Assembly: GCA_002452555.1 (NCBI GenBank)
Contig: DKER01000216.1
Coordinates: 1-18,898 of the forward strand
DNA: 18,898 nucleotides
DNA from: Fidelibacterota bacterium UBA6817
Lineage (GTDB): Bacteria; Fidelibacterota; Fidelibacteria; Fidelibacterales; Fidelibacteraceae
Reading direction: 5' to 3'
Position 1 is the first letter of the stretch. The number at the start of each line of letters is the position of its first letter. Of the stretch, positions 5,616 to 12,659 are shown piece after piece. The notes below the pieces were generated by a model that had not been told where the DNA came from, searched no databases, and worked only from the letters and a program-made list of their open reading frames with translations. A program made the translations under genes and the position numbers.

Positions 5616-6986
5616 ATGGCATTAAACGGTAAAATAACAATTAAACCTGATGGTACCGTTCTAACAGTAAGCCATGAATTAAAATCCTTTTTTTCTCATA
5701 AAATACCGGCCAGATTTCAAACCCTCGTTAACTGGCAAAAGAGTCCTTATCACAGCTATACAGATTTTATGAAAAATCTTTCTGTCCATACGCATGTGAA
5801 TCTTTTTCTCAAAAAAACAAAAACAAGCAGTGTTTTATTTGATATTGCCTTATTTGAACGAACGGGTCAGGGTGCTGTTGTTCTGTCGTTGCAATTCATT
5901 CCTCATGAACAGCAACTGGAAATAGAACTGCAGCAGCAAAAACGATATACAAATGAAATAATCTCCACGGCAAACATTATTTTTATCAGAACGGATGCCC
6001 GTTTTCATATAAAGGATATGAATCACTGGGCTGAAAAAATACTGTGTGTTAACAAAAATGAACGATTGGATCAGAATGTTCTTGACCTTCTGCAGCTGTC
6101 CGGTTCTCAAAGACACGGTATGACCAGAAGTCTAAAAGAAAATGGACAGCTTCAGGAATTTGACATGGTTTACCGGACTCCGGGCGGGGCGGAAAAACGT
6201 CTTCTTTGGAATGTTAAGCTCTTTGTGGATTTTGAATTTGAGAATTCAATACTCTTGTTTTTCGGGCACGATATAACGGAACGGGTTCGTCTGGAGAAAC
6301 AGGTTGCCCAGAGTGAAAAACTGGCTGCATTGGGACAATTGGCAGCAGGAATAGCCCATGATGTTTCAAAACCTATGGTTTCTATCAGTTCATTGGTTCA
6401 AATGCTGGAAGACCATGTTCAGGATGAACTGACAGAAAATACACTGAAGCTTATATCCAACCAGATTGATTATTTGTCCAGAACAGTCAGACAACTGATT
6501 GACATGAGCCGTCCGATAAACAGCGATAATGAAATCGTAAATGTTAACATGGTTCTCAAAGAAAGTGTGAGAATTGTAAAATTTGACACATACTTAAAAG
6601 ATGTAAATATTATTGAAGAATTATCAGCAGATATTCTTCCGGTTCATTCTGCTTATGATAAACTGTTGCAGGTGTTTATAAATATTATGCTGAATGCCGG
6701 GTATGCAATGCGACAAACGGAAGAACCGATTCTTCGAATCAGGACATGTAACAGGGATAATTCAGTGTTTATTGACGTAGCAGATAATGGGGAAGGGATA
6801 CCGGAAGAGAACCTTGAACGGGTATTTGAACCGTTTTTTACGACGCGGAGTTCTGATCAGGGAACCGGTTTGGGATTGTGGGTATGTCATAATATCATTA
6901 AATCCATGAATGGCACCATTGATATTGACAGTAAGTCAGGGAAGGGAAGCACGGTCAAAATTTCTGTTCCCTCATATAAAGGATAA
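5616..6986 (+). CDS. Soluble PAS-domain sensor histidine kinase
   Basis: I choose ATG 5616 (456 residues) because GAGG at 5604-5607 lies 8 bases upstream. An in-frame GTG at 5589 would add nine residues without a ribosome site. The first ~100 residues look like a diverged PAS-like sensor. A clearer PAS domain covers about 107-225 (ending in FFGHDITERVRLEKQ). The dimerisation/phosphoacceptor helix follows, with H248 in GIAHDVSKPM, an unusual variant of the common HE-x-x-NP sequence. The catalytic ATPase domain has an N-box (INIMLNA, N360), G1 box DNGEGIP (390-396), F-box FEPFFTT and G2 box GTGLGL (416-421). No membrane segment is present, so it senses a cytoplasmic signal, as NtrB-type kinases do. 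It is followed after 3 bases by its response regulator. Kinase call certain; signal unknown. Confidence 0.93.
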   Translation: MALNGKITIKPDGTVLTVSHELKSFFSHKIPARFQTLVNWQKSPYHSYTDFMKNLSVHTHVNLFLKKTKTSSVLFDIALFERTGQGAVVLSLQFIPHEQQLEIELQQQKRYTNEIISTANIIFIRTDARFHIKDMNHWAEKILCVNKNERLDQNVLDLLQLSGSQRHGMTRSLKENGQLQEFDMVYRTPGGAEKRLLWNVKLFVDFEFENSILLFFGHDITERVRLEKQVAQSEKLAALGQLAAGIAHDVSKPMVSISSLVQMLEDHVQDELTENTLKLISNQIDYLSRTVRQLIDMSRPINSDNEIVNVNMVLKESVRIVKFDTYLKDVNIIEELSADILPVHSAYDKLLQVFINIMLNAGYAMRQTEEPILRIRTCNRDNSVFIDVADNGEGIPEENLERVFEPFFTTRSSDQGTGLGLWVCHNIIKSMNGTIDIDSKSGKGSTVKISVPSYKG

Positions 6987-6989
6987 ATA

Positions 6990-8351
6990 TTGGCATTCAG
7001 AATTTTACTGGTTGATGATGATACAATTTTTCGGGAATCACTCCTGACAATCCTTCAGAAACGAGGGTTTTCCTGTGATCAGGCAAAAGACGGACAGGAA
7101 GCATACGAGAAAGTCCTGTCCAGACCTTACGACATCATAATTTCTGATATTGATATGCCTCGGATGAACGGTATTAAACTAATGGAAAGTGTCCGGTCCG
7201 GCAATCCTGATATTTTTTTTATTATTGTCACGGCTTATGGATCCATGGAAACTGCGATTCAAGCACTTCGGCAGGGTGCGTTTGATTACATAATCAAACC
7301 CTTTAAATTTGATGACCTCATAGTAAAACTGAATAAACTGATCGAACACAAAGCGTTGGTTTTGGAAAATATTCGTCTCAGGCAGGAAATAAACCGGAAA
7401 TATGACTTTGATAATATTGTGGGACATTCTCTCCCTATGCAGAAAATTTTTACAATGATCCGCAGAATATCTGAGAGTGACAGCAGTGTTTTTATCAATG
7501 GGAAAAACGGGACAGGAAAAGAGCTCCTGGCACGGACAATCCATTATCACAGTCCCCGGAAAAACGGTCCGTTTGTCGTCATGAATTGTAACGCATATCC
7601 AAAAACAGCAATTGAGGATGAGCTCTTTGGAAGGGTTGGTGATGATGCAGCGACTGAGAAGAAAGGGTTCTTATTACAGGCGGATAAAGGAGCCCTTTTT
7701 CTCGATGAAATTGGAGATTTGCCGTTAAATATTCAATTGAAATTGTTGCGGGCAATTGAACAAAAAGAGATCCTGCCCGTTGGAGGTTCAACACCCGTTC
7801 GCATCAATGTGAGAATTATCAGTGCAACAAACCAGGATATACTGAACGATATTCAGGATCAGCGTTTCAGGGAGGATCTTTATTTTCGCCTGAATGTTAT
7901 CCATATAGATTTACCTGAATTAGCCGAAAGAAAAGAGGATATTCCTCTTCTGATAAACCACTTTATTTCACGGTTTAACAGAGAAATGGGTAAAAACATA
8001 AAGGGTATGTCTCCCGATGCCATCGAATTACTCGTAACGCATCAGTGGCGGGGTGAAGTTCGTGAACTTGAAAATATTGTTGAAAGGGCAATGATTTTTG
8101 CACAAACAGATGTTTTGGGAGTTGAAGTGTTGCCTGATTATTTAATCGCACGGGAAACATCCATGGATGAAAAGATCCCGGACGGACTCACTTTAGATGA
8201 AGCAACCCGAAAATTTCAGTATATTTATATAAGAAAAGTTCTTGAAAAGAATAAAGGTCATAAAGGAAAAACAGCAAAAAAGTTACAGATCAGTGAACCG
8301 ACACTTTACAGAAAAATGCTTGATTACCAACCTGAAGAAGGTGAAACTTGA
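6990..8351 (+). CDS. NtrC-family response regulator lacking the GAFTGA loop
   Basis: The 453-residue regulator starts at TTG 6990 with AAAGGA six bases upstream, three bases after the kinase stop. Domain 1 (1-120) is a receiver with the acidic pocket DDD (9-11), phospho-acceptor D53 in SDIDMP, T81 and K103. Domain 2 (about 140-380) is an AAA+ sigma54-activator domain with Walker A GKNGTGKE (171-178), Walker B FLDEIGD (237-243), SATN (278-281), arginines R292, R294 and R300, and sensor II WRGEVREL (353-360). Domain 3 (about 400-445) is a Fis-type helix-turn-helix ending in TLYRKML. After ELFG (211-214) the sequence reads RVGDDAATEKKG, about three residues shorter than usual, and the sigma54-contacting GAFTGA is absent. 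It may therefore act without sigma54. Family call certain; mode of action inferred. Confidence 0.93.
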   Translation: MAFRILLVDDDTIFRESLLTILQKRGFSCDQAKDGQEAYEKVLSRPYDIIISDIDMPRMNGIKLMESVRSGNPDIFFIIVTAYGSMETAIQALRQGAFDYIIKPFKFDDLIVKLNKLIEHKALVLENIRLRQEINRKYDFDNIVGHSLPMQKIFTMIRRISESDSSVFINGKNGTGKELLARTIHYHSPRKNGPFVVMNCNAYPKTAIEDELFGRVGDDAATEKKGFLLQADKGALFLDEIGDLPLNIQLKLLRAIEQKEILPVGGSTPVRINVRIISATNQDILNDIQDQRFREDLYFRLNVIHIDLPELAERKEDIPLLINHFISRFNREMGKNIKGMSPDAIELLVTHQWRGEVRELENIVERAMIFAQTDVLGVEVLPDYLIARETSMDEKIPDGLTLDEATRKFQYIYIRKVLEKNKGHKGKTAKKLQISEPTLYRKMLDYQPEEGET

Positions 8352-8410
8352 TAATGTTTTTATTGCACTTTGAAATTAATATTCCTATTATTTCGGGCTT
8401 TTTGAATAAT

Positions 8411-8483
8411 GGGTGTGTAGCTCAGTTGGTAGAGCAGCGGCCTTTTAAGCCGTTGGTCGAAGGTTCGAATCCTTCCACACTCA
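8411..8483 (+). tRNA. tRNA-Lys (anticodon TTT)
   Basis: A complete cloverleaf can be folded. The acceptor stem GGGTGTG pairs with CACACTC (one G-T pair) and the D arm begins GCTCAGTTGGTAGAGC. The anticodon stem GCGGC pairs with GCCGT around the loop CTTTTAA with anticodon TTT, and the T arm is GAAGG-TTCGAAT-CCTTC. The discriminator is A8483. The 3' CCA is not encoded. It lies 59 bases after the response-regulator gene and is followed closely by a terminator. Confidence 0.97.
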
Positions 8484-8486
8484 CAC

Positions 8487-8509
8487 AGGCCTCGTGTGAG
8501 GCTTTTTTT
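8487..8509 (+). terminator. Rho-independent terminator after tRNA-Lys
   Basis: A GCCTC stem (8489-8493) and GAGGC (8498-8502) enclose a GTGT loop and are followed by seven T residues (8503-8509). It begins a few bases past the mature tRNA 3' end. It would end tRNA transcription and separate it from the downstream acetyltransferase gene. Confidence 0.85.
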
Positions 8510-8552
8510 GTTCATCCAAATAAGCAGTCTAAAGTAAGATGGAGTCATTATC

Positions 8553-9041
8553 ATGAAAGACCTGATAACGATTAAACCGATTTGTGATACGGATCGTATT
8601 TGGCTTCCGGTTTGGATCAGCCAACGGTGGAGAACCGAAACCCTCGTTTTTCGCGGAGAAAAAAATTCACCTGCCGAATTGCCCGGTTTTGTCGCTTTTA
8701 TGCATAAAATGCCGGTGGGCGTTATTACCTACAGGATTAAAGATGATGTTTGTCAGATAATATCTCTGGATACGGTTGTCCACGGTAAAGGTATCGGACT
8801 CAGTTTGCTGGAAAAAGTTCTCGAACTGATGCAAAAAGAAAAAATCCATAAAGTCCGTATGTTAACAACTAATGATAATATAAAAAGAATGGAATTCCTT
8901 GAAAATGCCGGTTTCAAAAGAGTGAAAGTCTATGAGGATGAAGTTGTCAAATACTCAAGGAAAGTTAAACCGGAAATTCAACCCTATGGTTATGAACACA
9001 TTCCGATAAAAGATGAGATTGAATACTGTCGGGAGTTATAA
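8553..9041 (+). CDS. GNAT-family N-acetyltransferase
   Basis: This is a 162-residue GCN5-related acetyltransferase. The acetyl-CoA pyrophosphate-binding motif A is VVHGKGIGLSLLEKV at 75-89 (the x-x-G-x-G turn being HGKGIG). It is followed by the motif B strand-helix VRMLTTNDNIKRMEFLENAGF at 101-121, with N110 and the family AGF turn. The substrate cannot be predicted. The ATG is preceded by GGAG (8541-8544) with 8 bases spacing. It lies 114 bases upstream of the carbamoyltransferase gene on the same strand. Co-transcription with the agmatine genes is possible, and a polyamine acetyltransferase role would fit the context, but nothing in the sequence demonstrates that. Confidence 0.9.
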   Translation: MKDLITIKPICDTDRIWLPVWISQRWRTETLVFRGEKNSPAELPGFVAFMHKMPVGVITYRIKDDVCQIISLDTVVHGKGIGLSLLEKVLELMQKEKIHKVRMLTTNDNIKRMEFLENAGFKRVKVYEDEVVKYSRKVKPEIQPYGYEHIPIKDEIEYCREL

Positions 9042-9155
9042 CGGAAATAGGCGTTGGGGAGTACAGCCACTTGCCGGCACATAACCTGTCTTAACGATCT
9101 TCAACCCACTTTACCAGGTCTAAACAATTCTTTTACATCAAAAACAGGATGTACA

Positions 9156-10166
9156 ATGCAAATTAAACACTTTTTAGATACGCAGGATTTTACGGCTGAT
9201 GAAATTCATGACATATTGGATTTGATCCGGGTTTTGAAAGATGCGGATAAGGCCCGGTGTTTACCCCTGCTTTTGGATGGGGCCTCTCTGGGGATGATCT
9301 TTGAAGAACCGTCCACCCGGACACGTGTTTCTTTTGAAGTGGCCATGACTAAATTGGGAGGACATGCCCTTTATTTGAAACCGGGAGAAATTCACCTGGG
9401 GGAACGGGAATCCCTTGCAGACACGGCTCGGGTACTCTCCCGTATGTGTGATATTCTGATGGCGCGAACCCTGAAGCATGAAACCATGCTTGAGCTGGCG
9501 AAATATGCCACTGTACCGGTTTTAAACGGTCTGACAGATTATAATCATCCCACACAGGTTGTGTGTGATGTCTTTACAATGCAGGAACATATACCTGCGG
9601 GAAAAAAACTCAACGATCTGAATGTGACATTTGTGGGAGACGCAACAAATGTATTGAGTTCATTAATGCACATTTGTACCCAACTTGGCATGAATTTTGT
9701 CCATGCGGCGCCCCGGGCTTACCAGCCTCCCAAACCATGGATAGAAATTGCTGAAGAAAACTGCCGTAAATCCGGAGGAACACTTCATATCACAGATAAC
9801 ATGGATCAGGCTGTTTCCAAAGCAGATTTTATTTATACGGATCTGTGGTGGTGGGTTGGGCAGGAAAATGAGATCCCTGACCGGAGGAATGCTTTTATGC
9901 CGAACTTTCAGGTTACATCCCGGCTGCTCAATAAGGCACCTTCCCATGTTAAACTGATGCATTGTCTCCCGGCTTCCCGTAACGTGGAAGCAACGGATGA
10001 AGTCCTGGACTCCGACCAATCCATCATATTTGATCAGGCAGAGAACAGACTTCACACACAAAAAGCACTCCTGGTAAAATTTCTGTATCCCCTGTTAAAA
10101 AATCCGGATCATCAGGAAAGGATTGTATGGGAAAACACATGCCGTGAGATGGCGGAAAAACATTAA
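9156..10166 (+). CDS. ptcA: Putrescine carbamoyltransferase-like enzyme (ornithine carbamoyltransferase superfamily)
   Basis: The 336-residue enzyme starts at ATG 9156, with AGGA six bases upstream; a longer reading frame upstream lacks family similarity. It carries the carbamoyl-phosphate motif STRTR (53-57), HPTQ (131-134) and HCLP (269-272). The ornithine-binding SMG loop of true ornithine carbamoyltransferases is replaced: after YTD (227-229) comes LWWWVGQE. The first part (SLGMIF, GGHALYL, DILMAR, NG-x-SDYNHPTQ-like) resembles Enterococcus putrescine carbamoyltransferase. A tail of about 30 residues continues past the usual OTC end, as in that enzyme. The role would be phosphorolysis of N-carbamoylputrescine to putrescine and carbamoyl phosphate in the cytoplasm. 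The adjacent antiporter and agmatine deiminase strongly support this substrate. Ornithine or another amine cannot be excluded. Confidence 0.82.
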   Translation: MQIKHFLDTQDFTADEIHDILDLIRVLKDADKARCLPLLLDGASLGMIFEEPSTRTRVSFEVAMTKLGGHALYLKPGEIHLGERESLADTARVLSRMCDILMARTLKHETMLELAKYATVPVLNGLTDYNHPTQVVCDVFTMQEHIPAGKKLNDLNVTFVGDATNVLSSLMHICTQLGMNFVHAAPRAYQPPKPWIEIAEENCRKSGGTLHITDNMDQAVSKADFIYTDLWWWVGQENEIPDRRNAFMPNFQVTSRLLNKAPSHVKLMHCLPASRNVEATDEVLDSDQSIIFDQAENRLHTQKALLVKFLYPLLKNPDHQERIVWENTCREMAEKH

Positions 10167-10182
10167 ATCCGGAGAGAATCCC

Positions 10183-11565
10183 GTGTCTGATACAAGTAAT
10201 TTTAAAAAAGTCCTAAAAAAACTGGATATGACCCTTTTTACAGTATGTGCCATTCTGGTTATAGATACATTGACACCGGCAGCATCAATCGGCGTCTCTT
10301 CTCTCACATGGTGGATGATCATGCTTGTATTCTTTTTCATCCCCTATGGATTGATCACTGCCGAACTGGGTGCTGCATATCCGGAACAGGGTGGTCTTTA
10401 TATCTGGGTAAAGAACGCTTTTGGGAATAGGTGGGCAGCCCGTTCAACCTGGTATTATTGGGTCAATGTGGCTCTGTGGATGCCCTCTGTATATATCATG
10501 TTTGCGGGTGTTTTCAGTCAGCTATTCTTCCCCGGATTGTCCATGTTTATGCAGATATGTATTGGGATAATCATGACATGGCTGACTGTATGGATGGGTA
10601 TTGTTTCTCTGGATACTGGAAAATGGATACCCAATATCGGTGCTTTTCTGAAAGTTTTTATTATGAGTTTTATCGGAATTGCCGGAATTGTGTATGCTTT
10701 TAAAAACGGATCAGCCAATACGTTTACTTTAAAAGCATTGGTGCCCGAAATGAATGAAGGCCTCAAATTTCTGCCTGCAATTCTATTCAGCTTCATGGGA
10801 TTTGAACTTATGAGCGGTGCCGGTGATGAGATGGAAAATCCGGGAAGAGATATACCAAAAGCTATTATTGAATCAGGGGTTTTAATTGCAATCTTTTATC
10901 TTCTGGGTACATTAGGAATACTTCTGGCGCTTCCGGTTGAACAGATCGGACTTATTGATGGTTTTATTGATACATTGCGACTTTTTCTCGGTTCGGGTTC
11001 AAGCGGCAATGTGCTTGTTTTCTTACTGGGAATCGGAATTCTCTATACTTTTTTTGCCAATGTTGTCACTTGGAATATGGGAGCTAACCGAACGGCGGCA
11101 GAAGCAGCAGAAGAGGGTGAGCTTCCCGGAATTCTGGGAAAACTCCATCCGGTTAATCGAACGCCTGTTAATGCCTTTATTTTTACAGGAATAATATCTA
11201 CGCTGGTCATTATTCTTTATGGTTTTTTTGCCCAAACTGCCGAGGATCTGTTCTGGAGCCTTTTTGCTTTTAGTTCCATCATTTTTTTATTGCCCTATCT
11301 TGCCATTTTCCCGGCATTTTTAAAGCTGCGTATTGCGGATCCTGATCGTCCCAGGCCATACAGACTTCCCGGTAAACCATGGGTTGGCCGGCTGCTTTCT
11401 GCACTCTGTTTTCTCTTTATTCTTCAGGCTATTATTCTTTTTGTCTGGATTCCTGGAGAATCAATGGATCCCATGTTTACGATATCTGTCATAAGCGGGG
11501 TTGTTGTTATAATTCTCATTGGTGAAATCCTGATATCCCTTGCAGGGAAAAGGCGAATATCATGA
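10183..11565 (+). CDS. aguD: APC-superfamily amino acid/polyamine antiporter, probable agmatine-putrescine exchanger
   Basis: The start is GTG 10183, six bases after GGAGAG; a longer frame from 10123 would run into the preceding gene and has no ribosome site. The 460-residue protein has about twelve hydrophobic segments. It carries the APC blocks AELGAAYPEQGGLYIW (60-75) and GFELMSGAGDEMENPGRDIP (206-225). It sits 16 bases after the carbamoyltransferase gene and overlaps the agmatine deiminase gene by 4 bases (ATGA). In characterised agmatine deiminase clusters a transporter of this kind exchanges external agmatine for putrescine made inside, and I infer the same role. Substrate specificity is from context. 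The APC fold also includes glutamate/GABA and arginine/ornithine exchangers. Confidence 0.85.
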   Translation: MSDTSNFKKVLKKLDMTLFTVCAILVIDTLTPAASIGVSSLTWWMIMLVFFFIPYGLITAELGAAYPEQGGLYIWVKNAFGNRWAARSTWYYWVNVALWMPSVYIMFAGVFSQLFFPGLSMFMQICIGIIMTWLTVWMGIVSLDTGKWIPNIGAFLKVFIMSFIGIAGIVYAFKNGSANTFTLKALVPEMNEGLKFLPAILFSFMGFELMSGAGDEMENPGRDIPKAIIESGVLIAIFYLLGTLGILLALPVEQIGLIDGFIDTLRLFLGSGSSGNVLVFLLGIGILYTFFANVVTWNMGANRTAAEAAEEGELPGILGKLHPVNRTPVNAFIFTGIISTLVIILYGFFAQTAEDLFWSLFAFSSIIFLLPYLAIFPAFLKLRIADPDRPRPYRLPGKPWVGRLLSALCFLFILQAIILFVWIPGESMDPMFTISVISGVVVIILIGEILISLAGKRRIS

Positions 11566-12659
11566 AGTATATTGAATCAAATCCAAAGGATGACGGATTC
11601 CGTATGCCCGGAGAATTTGAAAGCCATGACGGTTGCTGGATGTTGTGGCCGGAGCGGACTGATAACTGGCGGAATGGAGGCAAGCCGGCTCAAAAAGCTT
11701 TTACTGACGTTGCTAAAGCCATTTCCAGGTATGAAAAAGTTACGGTGGGTGTATCTGCAGCTCAATACAACCATGCACGGCATCTGCTGCCGCCTCAGGT
11801 CAGGGTAATAGAGATTTCTTACAATGATTCATGGGTAAGGGACTGCGGTCCAACCTGTGTGATCAATGAGAAAGGTGACGTACGGGGGGTGGACTGGGAT
11901 TTCAATGCGTGGGGCGGGCTTGACGGGGGACTCTATTTTCCTTGGGATTTGGATGATTTGGTGGCAAAAAAAATCTGTGATATTGAAAATATTGATGTGT
12001 ATAAAGCCCCCATGGTTCTGGAAGGGGGTTCTGTTCATGTTGACGGACAAGGAACCTTGATCACAACGGAAGAGTGTCTTTTAAATCCCAACCGAAATCC
12101 AAACCTGTCAAAAGCAGAAATTGAAGAGGTATTGATAAATTTTTTGAATATCAGAAAAATTATCTGGCTCCCTGATGGGGTCTATTTGGATGAGACAAAT
12201 GGTCATGTGGACAATCTTTGCTGTTTTGCAAGACCGGGAGAAGTTATTCTGTCATGGACAGAGGATAAAAGCGATCCGCAATATGCCCGTTCATCCGCAG
12301 CAAAAGAAATTCTTGAAACAACTGACGATGCAATGGGGAGAAAACTTAAAATCCACTGTCTTGATCAGCCCGATCCCGTTTTTATCAGTAAGGAAGAAAG
12401 TGAAGGTGTAGATACGGCAGAGGGGACATTGCCGCGCCTTCCCGGTGACCGGCTTGCTGCATCCTATGTTAATTTCTACATAGCAAATTATGGAATTGTT
12501 ATGCCGGTTTTTGGAGATCCGCATGATAAGGATGCTGTGGAGAAAATGAAAAAAATATTTCCCGAAAGAGAAATTATTCCGATTCCTGCCCGTGAGATTC
12601 TTTTGGGCGGCGGGAATATTCACTGTATAACTCAGCAGATTCCTCTAAGGAAAAATTAA
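11562..12659 (+). CDS. aguA: Agmatine deiminase
   Basis: The 365-residue guanidino-group hydrolase converts agmatine to N-carbamoylputrescine and ammonia. Its length is that of the family. Key motifs are WVRDCGPT (91-98, with D94), LEGGSVHVDGQGT (153-165), ETNGHVDN (211-218, H215) and the C-terminal GGGNIHCITQQ (349-359) bearing the catalytic cysteine C355. These are the Cys, His and Asp residues expected of the enzyme. The ATG overlaps the antiporter stop as ATGA, so translation is coupled. Its product is the substrate of the enzyme encoded two genes upstream. Peptidyl-arginine deiminase is the closest alternative family, but the length and the GGGNIHC-TQQ motif fit agmatine deiminase. Confidence 0.96.
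   Translation: MKYIESNPKDDGFRMPGEFESHDGCWMLWPERTDNWRNGGKPAQKAFTDVAKAISRYEKVTVGVSAAQYNHARHLLPPQVRVIEISYNDSWVRDCGPTCVINEKGDVRGVDWDFNAWGGLDGGLYFPWDLDDLVAKKICDIENIDVYKAPMVLEGGSVHVDGQGTLITTEECLLNPNRNPNLSKAEIEEVLINFLNIRKIIWLPDGVYLDETNGHVDNLCCFARPGEVILSWTEDKSDPQYARSSAAKEILETTDDAMGRKLKIHCLDQPDPVFISKEESEGVDTAEGTLPRLPGDRLAASYVNFYIANYGIVMPVFGDPHDKDAVEKMKKIFPEREIIPIPAREILLGGGNIHCITQQIPLRKN

Noticed and set aside
5589..8351. Two-component pair as the regulator of the agmatine cluster
   Set aside because: A terminator, a tRNA and another gene lie between them, and no shared operator was found upstream of the carbamoyltransferase gene; proximity alone is not enough.
8348..8575. A 75-codon reading frame on the plus strand after the response regulator
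   Set aside because: It runs straight through the tRNA-Lys and its terminator, has no family resemblance and no separate ribosome site.
9054..9155. A 34-codon N-terminal extension of the carbamoyltransferase
   Set aside because: The extension has no similarity to the family N terminus. ATG 9156 has an AGGA site and gives the usual length.
9156..10166. Plain anabolic ornithine carbamoyltransferase (argF)
   Set aside because: The SMG ornithine loop is missing, a C-terminal extension is present, and the neighbours are an agmatine deiminase and an exchanger. I keep it only as a residual alternative.
10123..10182. A longer antiporter start overlapping the carbamoyltransferase gene
   Set aside because: No ribosome site precedes it, and the added residues are polar and unrelated to APC N termini. 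GTG 10183 has GGAGAG at good spacing.
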